From NCBI GenBank assembly GCA_005884455.1, contig VBCH01000217.1, positions 1 through 37,409 on the forward strand: a stretch of DNA of 37,409 bases, read 5' to 3'. Within the stretch, counting starts at the first letter, position 1. Each line of letters starts with the position of its first letter. Position numbers and translations under genes: made by a program. The notes beneath the pieces were generated by a model. That model did not search any database, was not told the DNA's origin, and saw nothing but the letters and a program-made list of their open reading frames with translations. Source of the DNA: Betaproteobacteria bacterium. Its GTDB lineage: Bacteria > Pseudomonadota > Gammaproteobacteria > Burkholderiales > SG8-39. Positions 23,245-31,486 of the stretch are shown piece by piece.

Positions 23245-23328
23245 AGGAAGGCCTGCTAAGCCGAATGAGCCGGGCAGGCAGCGCGTCACGCCGGCGGGCC
23301 GTGCTAGCATGCGCGCCGAGGAGGGCGG

Positions 23329-25362
23329 ATGAGCGAGATCGCGAAGCCGGCAGCCGATGAGCCGGCAATCGACGCCGAAGCGCTGAAAAAAGCCGAGCAG
23401 TTCATCGAGGCGGAGGAGGGCGCGAGCAACAAGTTGCGCGGCGCGCTCGGCATCTTCGTCTCCGCGACGGCGGTGGTGATGTCGCTGTTCCACCTCTACA
23501 CCGCGTACGCGATCGTGCCGGCGCAAGTGCTGCGCCCGGTGCACGTCGGCTTCGTGCTGTTCCTGAGCTACCTGCTGTTTCCGGTAGCGAAGCGCTACCG
23601 CCACCGCATCATGTGGTGGGACTGGGCGGCTGCGTTCGCCGCCGTCGCGGTGATCGCGTACATTCTGTGGGGCGGCGATGATATCTGGGACCGCAACACT
23701 TCGCCGGACAACTGGGACATCGTCTTCGGCACGGCGTTGATCCTTCTGATCCTCGAGGGAATGCGCCGCGCCTCCGGCTGGGTGATGCCGGTCGTGGTCG
23801 CCTCCTTCGTCCTCTATGCGCTCTTCGGCGAGCAGCTTCCCGGTTCCTGGGCACATCGCAGCTACGAAGTCGGGCGGCTCGTGGGACATCTGTACATGAC
23901 GCTCGAAGGCATCTTCGGCGTGGCCGTGGACGTCTCTTCCTCGCTCATCATTTTGTTCACGATCTATGGGGCGTTCCTGCAGTTTTCCGGTGCGGGCAAG
24001 TTCTTCATCGATTTCTCGTTCTCCGCCATGGGCGGAAAGTCCACCAGCGCGGGCCGCACCGTCGTGCTGGCTTCGTTCCTCCTCGGCGGCCCTTCCGGGA
24101 GCGGGGTGGCGACTACCGTAACGCTGGGCTCGGTCGCCTACCCGATGCTCGTCAGGGCGGGCTACGGGAAAAACGCGGCGGGCGGGCTGCTCGCGGCGGG
24201 GGGGTTGGGCGCGATCATATCGCCGCCGGTGCTCGGCGCGGCGGCTTTCCTCATTGCCGAGTTCCTGAAGATCTCGTATCTCGACGTGCTCCTGATGGCG
24301 ACGATCCCGACCTTGCTCTACTACTTCGCGCTCTTCCTCATGGTCGAGATCGACGCGCGCAAGTTCGGCATGAGCACGGTGAAGTACGTGCAGGTCGAAT
24401 CGCTATGGAGCCTGACGAAGAATTACTGGTTCCACTTCCTCTCGCTGGTGTCGATCGTCGTATTCATGCTCATGGGATATTCGCCCGTACTGTCGGTGTT
24501 CTGGGCCACGGTGTTCTCTTTTGCAACGAGCTTCTTGCATAGAGATTGCGCTTTGTTCTCCTACGACCTGTTCCGCGGGCGCGAGCCCCTGGTGAAGGGA
24601 ATTTTCGGGTCGAAATTCTTCAAGGCGCTCGAGGCGGGCTCGACCGGGGTGCTCAACGTCGCCACCACCTGCGCGGGCGCCGGGATCATCGTAGGGGTGG
24701 TGACGCTCACAGGCCTGGGACTCAAGTTCAGCTCGATAATCATCGATTACGCGGGGGGCTCGCTCCTGCTCACCGCGATCTACACTTCGCTCATCGTCTG
24801 GATCGTGGGCCTTGCCGTCCCGGTGACCGCGTCTTACATCATCTGCGCGGTGATCGCGGCGCCTGCCATGATCAAGCTGGGCGTCCCGGATTTTGCGGCG
24901 CATATGTTCATCTTCTATTACGCGGTGCTTTCGGAAGTCTCGCCGCCGACCGCGCTCTCGCCGTTTGCCGCGGCGGCGATCACCGGCGGCGACCCGTACA
25001 AGACCACGCTGCAGTCCTGGAAGTACACCCTCCCCGCGTTCCTCGTGCCCTTCATGTTCGTGCTCGACCCTTCCGGCGTCGGGCTGCTCCTCACCGGTTC
25101 GATCAAGACCCTCGGAAACGCGGACTGGGGCTCGATCGCGATCGTGACCGTCACCGCCGCGCTCGGCATCGCCTCGCTCGCGGGCGGCGTACAAGGTTGG
25201 CTGTTCAAGCGCACGACCTGGATCGAGCGGGTGATGTTGATCGTCGCAGGGCTGGCTCTGGTGTACCCGACCACGACGGCTGATATCGTCGGCTTGACTC
25301 TGTTCGCGGTAGTCGTTGCGATCCAGTTCGTGCGCATTCGCGCCACGCGCCAGCCCGCATGA
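23329..25362 (+). CDS. TRAP transporter fused permease (TAXI type, DctQM fusion)
   Basis: A 677-residue membrane protein in which the small (DctQ-like, about 40-210) and large (DctM-like, about 210-640) permease parts are fused, as is usual for TAXI systems. Family blocks include GGPSGSGVATTVTLGSVAYP, GGLLAAGGLGAIISPPVLGAA and VSPPTALSPFAAAAITGGDP. About 16 or more membrane segments are expected. It performs Na+- or H+-driven uptake of the ligand bound by the protein encoded at 21032. GAGGAGGGCGG precedes the ATG. Its stop overlaps the ogt start (ATGA). Confidence 0.93.
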   Translation: MSEIAKPAADEPAIDAEALKKAEQFIEAEEGASNKLRGALGIFVSATAVVMSLFHLYTAYAIVPAQVLRPVHVGFVLFLSYLLFPVAKRYRHRIMWWDWAAAFAAVAVIAYILWGGDDIWDRNTSPDNWDIVFGTALILLILEGMRRASGWVMPVVVASFVLYALFGEQLPGSWAHRSYEVGRLVGHLYMTLEGIFGVAVDVSSSLIILFTIYGAFLQFSGAGKFFIDFSFSAMGGKSTSAGRTVVLASFLLGGPSGSGVATTVTLGSVAYPMLVRAGYGKNAAGGLLAAGGLGAIISPPVLGAAAFLIAEFLKISYLDVLLMATIPTLLYYFALFLMVEIDARKFGMSTVKYVQVESLWSLTKNYWFHFLSLVSIVVFMLMGYSPVLSVFWATVFSFATSFLHRDCALFSYDLFRGREPLVKGIFGSKFFKALEAGSTGVLNVATTCAGAGIIVGVVTLTGLGLKFSSIIIDYAGGSLLLTAIYTSLIVWIVGLAVPVTASYIICAVIAAPAMIKLGVPDFAAHMFIFYYAVLSEVSPPTALSPFAAAAITGGDPYKTTLQSWKYTLPAFLVPFMFVLDPSGVGLLLTGSIKTLGNADWGSIAIVTVTAALGIASLAGGVQGWLFKRTTWIERVMLIVAGLALVYPTTTADIVGLTLFAVVVAIQFVRIRATRQPA

Positions 25363-25868
25363 ATCCCGTGAAGCGCACGCGCGCCGCAGGTGGAGCCTAT
25401 CAGGCGAAACTGCCGACACCATTTGCGCTGCTCGGCATTCGCACGGAAGGCCATGTGCTCGCGGAAATCGCTCTCCTGCCGAAATCGGCAGGAGCGCTCG
25501 GGCCGCAGGACCGGCTCGCGGAGAAGGCGTGCGCGCAAATCGAGCGCTACCTCGAGAATCCCGAATTCCGCTTCGACCTGCCTCTAGCGTCTCAAGGCAC
25601 GCCGTTCCAGCGCCGCGTCTGGAGAAAAATCGCCGCGATCGGCCCGGGACTCACCCGCAGCTACGGAGAGATCGCGCGCGAGCTGGGTTCCTCGCCGCGC
25701 GCGGTCGGGCAGGCCTGCGGCGCCAACCTCGTTCCGCTCGTGGTGCCCTGTCACCGCGTGCTCGCCGCCGGTGGCCTCGGCGGATTCGCCCACCACGAAG
25801 GCGGGTTCCACCTCTCGGTGAAGCGCTGGTTGCTCGCGCACGAGGGCGCCACCCGCGGACGGCAATGA
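25359..25868 (+). CDS. ogt: methylated-DNA-[protein]-cysteine S-methyltransferase
   Basis: A 169-residue O6-alkylguanine-DNA alkyltransferase. The acceptor cysteine is Cys131 in VVPCHRVLA. The DNA-binding helix-turn-helix includes TRSYGEIARELGSSPRAVGQA, with Arg114 as the expected finger residue. The protein removes alkyl groups from O6-alkylguanine by irreversible self-alkylation. The segment before the active site reads GANLVPLVVPCHRV, a slight variation on the usual NP...PCHRV. It overlaps both neighbours by 4 bases (ATGA), indicating coupling to the TRAP permease upstream and xerD downstream. ogt beside xerD is common in Betaproteobacteria. Confidence 0.93.
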   Translation: MNPVKRTRAAGGAYQAKLPTPFALLGIRTEGHVLAEIALLPKSAGALGPQDRLAEKACAQIERYLENPEFRFDLPLASQGTPFQRRVWRKIAAIGPGLTRSYGEIARELGSSPRAVGQACGANLVPLVVPCHRVLAAGGLGGFAHHEGGFHLSVKRWLLAHEGATRGRQ

Positions 25869-26785
25869 ACGCGGACAACGCCGCGCTCCTGGATGAATTC
25901 TGCGATGCCGTCTGGCTCGAGGACGGCCTTGCGAAAAACACGCTCGAATCCTACCGCCGCGATCTGAGCTTGTTCGCCGATTGGCACGAAGGTCGCGGGC
26001 GCGCTTCGCTCGCGCGTGCGACCGAAGGCGATCTCGCCGAGTATTTCGCCTGGCGTTATTCGCGGCGCTCCCTCGGGAAAAAGCACGCCATCCGCTCGAG
26101 CACCCAGGCGAGGCTGCACTCGAGCCTGAAGCGCTTCTACCGGTTCCTCGCGCGCGGGCGGCGCATCGAGATCGATCCCACGCTCAAGCTCGATCCCCCG
26201 AAGAAGCCGCCGCGCTTTCCAAAGACGCTCTCGGAGGTCGATGTCGAAGCGCTGCTTGCGCAGCCGGACCCGGGAACGCCGCTCGGGCTGCGCGATCGCG
26301 CAATGCTGGAAGTGCTCTACGCGAGCGGGCTACGCGTCTCGGAGCTCGTTCGCCTGAAGCTCGCCGAATTGAGCTTCGACATGGGCGTGGTGCGCGTTTT
26401 CGGCAAAGGCTCCAAGGAACGCCTCGTGCCTCTCGGGGAGGAAGCACTCGCCTGGCTCGCGCGCTATTTGAAGGAAGGCCGCCCGGTGCTCTTGAGGAAA
26501 CGCGACAGCGATTACGTGTTCGTCACGGGGCGGGGTGCCCCCATGACGCGGCAGGCGTTCTGGCATCTGATCAAGAAGCGCGCAGCGGCAGCGCTTCCGG
26601 GCAAATCGCTCTCGCCGCACACGCTGCGCCACGCCTTCGCCACGCATCTGCTCAACCACGGCGCGGATCTGCGCGTCGTGCAGATGTTGCTCGGCCACGC
26701 CGATATCTCGACCACGCAGATCTACACTCACGTTGCGCGCGAGCGGCTGAAGAAGCTGCACAAGGACCATCACCCGCGCGGGTGA
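25865..26785 (+). CDS. xerD: tyrosine recombinase XerD
   Basis: A 306-residue site-specific tyrosine recombinase, typical XerD length. The N-terminal SAM-like core-binding domain spans about 5-100 (GLAKNTLESYRRDL). The catalytic domain carries all six active residues: Arg157 (ASGLRVSEL), Lys181 (GKGSKER), His252 and Arg255 (PHTLRHAF), His278 (LLGHADIS) and the nucleophile Tyr287 (IYTHV). With XerC it resolves chromosome dimers at dif. Start ATG overlaps the ogt stop; it ends 6 bases from convergent folB. The in-frame upstream extension is a shadow of ogt. XerC is the alternative, but context favours XerD. Confidence 0.93.
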   Translation: MNADNAALLDEFCDAVWLEDGLAKNTLESYRRDLSLFADWHEGRGRASLARATEGDLAEYFAWRYSRRSLGKKHAIRSSTQARLHSSLKRFYRFLARGRRIEIDPTLKLDPPKKPPRFPKTLSEVDVEALLAQPDPGTPLGLRDRAMLEVLYASGLRVSELVRLKLAELSFDMGVVRVFGKGSKERLVPLGEEALAWLARYLKEGRPVLLRKRDSDYVFVTGRGAPMTRQAFWHLIKKRAAAALPGKSLSPHTLRHAFATHLLNHGADLRVVQMLLGHADISTTQIYTHVARERLKKLHKDHHPRG

Positions 26786-26791
26786 CCGGGA

Positions 26792-27151
26792 CTACGCTCG
26801 CGATTTCGGTCTTTCGAGCGTGACGCCTACGCGCGGCGCATCGCGCAGCGCCCCGAGCTTGGCGACGCCGACCTTGACGTGCGGCGATTTGAAGTCTTCC
26901 ATCAGGAGGCTGGCGATCCGCTCGGCGAGGCTTTCGACGAGCCCGAAGCGCTCTTTCGCGAGCAGGGCGCGGATGTGCTCGACCACCACGCCATAGTCGA
27001 TGGTATCGCCCACCTTTCCGGTGTTGAAAACGGCGTCACCCGGAAGATCGATCTCGAGATCGATCTCGATCGTCTGCGGAGCGATCTTTTCGTGGCGGTA
27101 AAGCCCGATCCATGCCGGCAGGCGCAGCTGGCGGATGAAAACGGTATCCAA
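26792..27151 (-). CDS. folB: dihydroneopterin aldolase
   Basis: A 119-residue FolB, converting 7,8-dihydroneopterin to 6-hydroxymethyl-7,8-dihydropterin in folate synthesis. Catalytic residues are placed at Glu21 (GLYRHEK), Tyr53 (DTIDYGVV) and Lys98 (VGVAKLGALRDA), and LVESLAERIA is the family helix. Length is standard. It is divergent from plsY (59 bases between starts) and convergent with xerD, a conserved betaproteobacterial neighbourhood. Confidence 0.95.
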   Translation of the reverse strand: MDTVFIRQLRLPAWIGLYRHEKIAPQTIEIDLEIDLPGDAVFNTGKVGDTIDYGVVVEHIRALLAKERFGLVESLAERIASLLMEDFKSPHVKVGVAKLGALRDAPRVGVTLERPKSRA

Positions 27152-27210
27152 GGCGGGCGTCGCGGGCGGATTTGGAGTTAAACTCTTGCCGCGAATTCTA
27201 GTGGAACACC

Positions 27211-27828
27211 ATGGCTGCCGCAGTATTTATTTTGACCGCCTACCTGATCGGCTCGCTGTCCTTCGCAGTCATCGTGAGCCGCGCCTTTTCGCTTCCCGAC
27301 CCGCGCACATACGGCTCGGGCAATCCCGGCGCGACCAACGTGCTACGCACCGGCAAGACGCTCGCGGCGCTTTTGACGCTGATCGGTGATGGGGGAAAGG
27401 GCTGGCTCGCGGTGTTCCTCGCGTTGCGTTACGCCGCCGAATACGGCGTGGACGCGACCGGCGTCGCGGCCTGCGCGGTCGCCGTGTTCCTGGGTCATAT
27501 CTTCCCGGTGTTCTTCCGCTTCAAGGGCGGCAAGGGCGTATCGACCGCGGGCGGGATCCTGCTTGCCGTCAATCCTTGGCTGGGTGTCGCGACGATTGCG
27601 ACCTGGATCGTCGTCGCGCTCTTCTTTCGATATTCGTCGCTTGCGGCCATCGTATCCGCGGTATTTGCGCCGCTCTACTATTTCTTCCTCTTCGGCGCGA
27701 GAGAAGTGCTGCCCGCGCTCATCATCATGTCGGCGCTGCTCCTTTGGCGCCACAAGGCGAACATTCTCAAGCTCGTCGCGGGCGAGGAACACCGCATCGG
27801 CGAAAAGCGGGATTCGGCGGGCGCCTGA
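27211..27828 (+). CDS. plsY: acyl-phosphate:glycerol-3-phosphate acyltransferase
   Basis: A 205-residue integral membrane acyltransferase that makes lysophosphatidic acid from acyl-phosphate and glycerol-3-phosphate, the first step of phospholipid synthesis. The three family loops are visible: GSGNPGATNVLR, DGGKGWLAV and GHIFPVFFRFKGGKGVSTAGG. Five or so membrane helices are expected. It is divergent from folB and convergent with tsaD (7 bases between). Confidence 0.96.
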   Translation: MAAAVFILTAYLIGSLSFAVIVSRAFSLPDPRTYGSGNPGATNVLRTGKTLAALLTLIGDGGKGWLAVFLALRYAAEYGVDATGVAACAVAVFLGHIFPVFFRFKGGKGVSTAGGILLAVNPWLGVATIATWIVVALFFRYSSLAAIVSAVFAPLYYFFLFGAREVLPALIIMSALLLWRHKANILKLVAGEEHRIGEKRDSAGA

Positions 27829-27835
27829 GCACGGG

Positions 27836-28867
27836 TCAAGCTGCTGCGTCCGCCAGGTCCCAGCGCGGCCTGATCGTGAACCCGAGCGGAAGCGCCTGAG
27901 CGGCGTTGGCGGTCTTCAATCGCAAGCATCCTGCCAGCGCGATCATCGCGCCGTTGTCGGTGCAGAACTCCGTCGCCGGGTAGAACACGCTGAATTTACC
28001 GCGCGAAGCGGCGGCATCGAGCCGGTCGCGCAGGCGGATGTTGGCGCCGACGCCCCCCGCCACGACGAGACGGTCGAGGGCCGTTCTGCGCACCGCAGCG
28101 AGCGATTTCGCCACAAGGACGTCGGCGACGGCCTCCTGGAACGCCGCCGCCACATCGGCGCGCGTCTGCTGGTCGAGCACGCGCGTGCGCGTGAGCGCTA
28201 CAACCGCGGTCTTGAGCCCGCTGAAGCTGAAATTGAGATCGCCGTTTTTCTCCAGCTGCTCGAGCATCGGGCGCGGAAACGCAAAGCGATCCGGCCTGCC
28301 CTGCTGCGCGAGCCGGGCGAGCGCAGGGCCCCCCGGGTAGCCGAGGCCGAGCAGTTTCGCAGTCTTGTCGAAAGCCTCCCCGGCGGCGTCATCGAGGGTT
28401 TCCCCTAGCATCTCGTACTCCCCGACTCCCGAAACGCGCATAAGCTGGGTGTGGCCCCCCGAAACCAGCAGCGCGACAAACGGGAATGGCGGGGCCCTTT
28501 TTTCAAGCAAAGGCGAAAGCAGATGCCCCTCGAGATGATGCACGCCGATCGCCCGGACTCCGAGGCCGAACGCGAGGCTGTTCGCGACAGTGGCGCCGAC
28601 GAGCAGCGCTCCTGCGAGGCCGGGGCCCTTGGTATAGGCGACCGCGTCCAGGTCCGACTTTTGGGTACCGGCTTTGCGCAGGACTTCGCGGACGAGAGGG
28701 AGCAGACGCCGAATGTGGTCCCGAGACGCGAGCTCCGGCACGACGCCCCCGTACGCGTCGTGCAGCGCCACCTGTGAATGCAGCGCATGCGCGAGCAGGC
28801 CCCGGTCGCTGTCGTAGATGGCTACCCCGGTTTCGTCGCAGGAGGTCTCGATGCCCAGGACAATCAT
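27836..28867 (-). CDS. tsaD: tRNA N6-adenosine threonylcarbamoyltransferase
   Basis: A 343-residue TsaD (formerly Gcp/YgjD), which transfers threonylcarbamoyl from TC-AMP to A37 of ANN-decoding tRNAs with TsaB and TsaE. The metal histidines are His111 and His115 ([10 protein letters not shown]). Family blocks are [35 protein letters not shown] and [13 protein letters not shown]. Its usual divergent neighbour rpsU is displaced here by about 5.7 kb because an efflux operon lies between. Confidence 0.97.
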   Translation of the reverse strand: MIVLGIETSCDETGVAIYDSDRGLLAHALHSQVALHDAYGGVVPELASRDHIRRLLPLVREVLRKAGTQKSDLDAVAYTKGPGLAGALLVGATVANSLAFGLGVRAIGVHHLEGHLLSPLLEKRAPPFPFVALLVSGGHTQLMRVSGVGEYEMLGETLDDAAGEAFDKTAKLLGLGYPGGPALARLAQQGRPDRFAFPRPMLEQLEKNGDLNFSFSGLKTAVVALTRTRVLDQQTRADVAAAFQEAVADVLVAKSLAAVRRTALDRLVVAGGVGANIRLRDRLDAAASRGKFSVFYPATEFCTDNGAMIALAGCLRLKTANAAQALPLGFTIRPRWDLADAAA

Positions 28868-28937
28868 GATTTTTCTGCTCTTTCCCCGATTTCCGTCAGT
28901 CTGTTGTCAGGCGCGTTTGACTAGAATTCCGCCCCTC

Positions 28938-30254
28938 ATGGGCACGCTCCCCCATCGATTGGCGGGCAAGATGCTTCTCGGCTTCGCGTTCGCGGCACAA
29001 GCTCCGGCGGCCTTCGGCCAACCGGCGGATCTCGGCGCGCTCACGCTCGTCCAAGCCGAGCAACTCCTGCGCTCTCGCAACCGCGACCTCCAAGCGGCGC
29101 GCCGCACGCTCGAGGCGGCCCAAGCAAATACTCTCTCCGCCTCCGCGAGACCGAACCCCACGCTGAGCCTTGGGGTTGGCGCGATCAACCCTTCCGCCGG
29201 CGTGGGCAGCGGGCCGTGGCGCGACAAGACCGTGGACAGCTCGATTCGCATCGATCAAGTCATCGAGCGCGGCGATCGGCGGGAGTTGCGCATCGCCAGC
29301 GCGAGAAGCCTCGAGGCGGCGAGCGCGGAGGATTTTTCCGAGACATTCCGCCAGCAGCGCCTCGCCCTCAGAGCCGCATATTACGACTTGCTGTTGACGC
29401 AGGACAAGGTCGACATCGCGCGCGAGACGACCTTGCTGTTCGAAGGCTCGCTGAGAGCGGCGGAACTGCGCCTGAAAGCCGGTGATATCGCCAGGGCGGA
29501 CGTCGCGCGGCTGCGCGTCGATGCTCTGCGCGCGCAGAACGACGCGCGTGCCGCGGAAGCCGATCGTCGCCGCGCGCAACTCGCGCTCGCATACCTGATC
29601 GGCGCCGAAGCCAGGGCGTCGGACGTTCGCGCCACCGATCCGTGGCCGTCGCCTGCGGTCCTCGAGGTGGCCAGCGTCGTCGATGATCTGATCGAGCTGC
29701 GCCCGGACGTGCGCGCCGCGAAAAGCCGCGTCGAGGGAGCGCAGAAGGCGCGGGAGCTCGCGCGAAGCCTGCGTACGCGCGACTTGACCGTCGGCGCTCA
29801 GTTCGATCACTACCCTATCGGCATGGGCGCCAACACCAATACGTTCGGCACCGGCAACAGTTACGGGGTTTTCATGAGCATTCCGCTCTTCGCCCGCTAC
29901 CACTACGAAGGCGAAATCCAGCGCTCCGAGGTGGACTACAATGCCGCGCTCGAGGCTCTGGACAAGGTGCGCGCACAGGCGCGTGCCGAGCTCAGCCGGA
30001 CGCTATCAGACCTGCAGGCGGCCGCAGAGCGCCTGCGGCGCTATGACGAATCGCTCTCGGTGGAAGCAAAGAGGGCGGCCGACGCCGTCGAGTTTGCCTA
30101 CAAGAACGGCGCAATAGGGGTGATGGACCTGCTCGACGCCCGTAGGACTCTTCGCACGATCCAGATCGACTCGGTAACCGCGCGAAACGATTACTCCAAG
30201 GCGCTCGCCGCTTGGGAAGCCGGAACGCGGCCGGTCGAGGGCGGAGAGCAATGA
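28938..30254 (+). CDS. czcC: CzcC/TolC-type outer membrane efflux protein
   Basis: A 438-residue outer membrane factor of the TolC/OEP family, forming the outer channel of a tripartite metal efflux pump. A signal peptide ends near FGQ (residue 27). Two OEP repeats follow, each with a long coiled-coil hairpin: about 35-215 (LGALTLVQAEQLLRSRN, RQQRLALRAAYYDLLL) and about 225-430 (VAKS-type LIELRPDVRAAKSRVEG, FMSIPLFARYHYEGEIQRS). ATG 28938 or ATG 28971 could be the start; both keep the signal peptide, and neither has a strong ribosome binding site. It overlaps the adaptor gene by 4 bases. It lies between tsaD and the pump genes. Confidence 0.88.
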   Translation: MGTLPHRLAGKMLLGFAFAAQAPAAFGQPADLGALTLVQAEQLLRSRNRDLQAARRTLEAAQANTLSASARPNPTLSLGVGAINPSAGVGSGPWRDKTVDSSIRIDQVIERGDRRELRIASARSLEAASAEDFSETFRQQRLALRAAYYDLLLTQDKVDIARETTLLFEGSLRAAELRLKAGDIARADVARLRVDALRAQNDARAAEADRRRAQLALAYLIGAEARASDVRATDPWPSPAVLEVASVVDDLIELRPDVRAAKSRVEGAQKARELARSLRTRDLTVGAQFDHYPIGMGANTNTFGTGNSYGVFMSIPLFARYHYEGEIQRSEVDYNAALEALDKVRAQARAELSRTLSDLQAAAERLRRYDESLSVEAKRAADAVEFAYKNGAIGVMDLLDARRTLRTIQIDSVTARNDYSKALAAWEAGTRPVEGGEQ

Positions 30255-31456
30255 ACGCGCCAGGGCTTCGGGACGGGCGCCAGCATATGTTCTCGATGCG
30301 GGAACGGGTTGTCCGAGCCGCGGTTTTCGCAATCGCGCCCGCTCTGGCGGTGCTCGTCTCGGCGTGCGACAACGGGGACGCCAAGTCCGACGTGGCGCGG
30401 CCGAGGCTGGAGAACGGCAGCATCGTGTTTCGGCAGGACAGTCCGCAGCTCGGCTCGTTCGCGACCGAACCGGTCAAGGCGAGCGCTCCGCAGCTGTTGC
30501 GCCTGTCCGGGCGCCTGGTGTGGGACGAAAACCGCACGGTGAGGCTGTTTCCGGCTTTCGCGGGACGCGTGATCCATATCCTGGTGAAGGCCGGAGACCG
30601 CGTGAAGCCGGGCCAGACGCTGGCGATGCTGGCCTCCCCAGATTTCGGCCAGGCGCAGGCCGATGCGCGCCGCGCGCAATCCGATTTCGCCCTGGCTGAA
30701 AAGAACCTCAACCGGCTGCGCGAGCTGTACGCGGCCGGCGTTTCCTCGCGCAAGGAAATGATCACCGCGGAGGCCGATTACGCGCGCGCCGAAGCCGAGC
30801 TCACCCGCGCCGCGGGCAAAGTCAAGCTCTACGGCGGCGGCAGCGAGTCGGTCGACCAGAACCTCGCGCTCGCGAGCCCGATCGACGGCGTGGTCGTGGA
30901 ACGCAACATCAATCCGGGACAGGAGCTGCGGCCCGACCTGCAGCTCGCCAATTCCCCGCCGATGTTCGTCATCACCGACCCGTCCCGTTTGTGGGTGCAG
31001 CTGGATGCGACAGAGAGCCAGCTTGCGAGCTTGAAGCGGGGGCAGGTCGTGCGGCTGCACTCTTCCGCCTGGCCGGAGGAGAGCTTCGAAGCCACCGTGG
31101 AAACGATTTCCGATTTCATCGATCCGGCCTCCCGCACGGTCAAGGTCCGCGGCACGGTCATCAACCGCGACAGAAAGCTCAAAGGCGAAATGTTCGTCAC
31201 CGCCGAGCTCCCGGATGCAGCGCGAGCCGGCCTGCAGGTATCCGAAAGGGCGCTGGTGCTTTCCGGAGGCAGGTATTACGTGTTCGTCGAGGAATCCCCG
31301 GGCCGCTTTGCGTGGAGCGAGGTGAAGGTCGAAGGAGTCCGCGACGGAGTCGCCGGCGTCGTTTCCGGCGTGGACCTCGGTCAGAAAGTAGTCGTGGAGG
31401 GCACTCTCCTCCTGCATCGCCTGTATCGACAACTCGCCGGTGGCGCACCCGCCTAA
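30251..31456 (+). CDS. czcB: CzcB-type periplasmic adaptor (membrane fusion) lipoprotein
   Basis: A 401-residue membrane fusion protein of the HlyD/CusB-CzcB group. The N-terminus carries a lipobox (LVSAC), predicting an inner-membrane lipoprotein. A biotinyl-lipoyl domain follows (FPAFAGRVIHILVKAGDRVKPG and LASPIDGVVVERNINPGQEL) around a coiled-coil hairpin (DARRAQSDFALAEKNL). Then come beta-barrel and membrane-proximal parts (RLWVQLDATESQLASLKRG, RTVKVRGTVINRDRKLKGE). It bridges the RND pump and the outer membrane channel. Start ATG 30251 overlaps the czcC stop (ATGA); the upstream extension is a shadow. No N-terminal His-rich zinc-binding segment is apparent. Confidence 0.9.
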   Translation: MNAPGLRDGRQHMFSMRERVVRAAVFAIAPALAVLVSACDNGDAKSDVARPRLENGSIVFRQDSPQLGSFATEPVKASAPQLLRLSGRLVWDENRTVRLFPAFAGRVIHILVKAGDRVKPGQTLAMLASPDFGQAQADARRAQSDFALAEKNLNRLRELYAAGVSSRKEMITAEADYARAEAELTRAAGKVKLYGGGSESVDQNLALASPIDGVVVERNINPGQELRPDLQLANSPPMFVITDPSRLWVQLDATESQLASLKRGQVVRLHSSAWPEESFEATVETISDFIDPASRTVKVRGTVINRDRKLKGEMFVTAELPDAARAGLQVSERALVLSGGRYYVFVEESPGRFAWSEVKVEGVRDGVAGVVSGVDLGQKVVVEGTLLLHRLYRQLAGGAPA

Positions 31457-31486
31457 AGCGGCCGCAACCAGACGCGGACCGGTCCC

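Noticed and set aside
27152-27210. Promoters in the folB-plsY divergent gap
   Set aside because: TAGAAT on the minus strand and TTGGAG on the plus strand lack partners at acceptable spacing, so no specific site was called.
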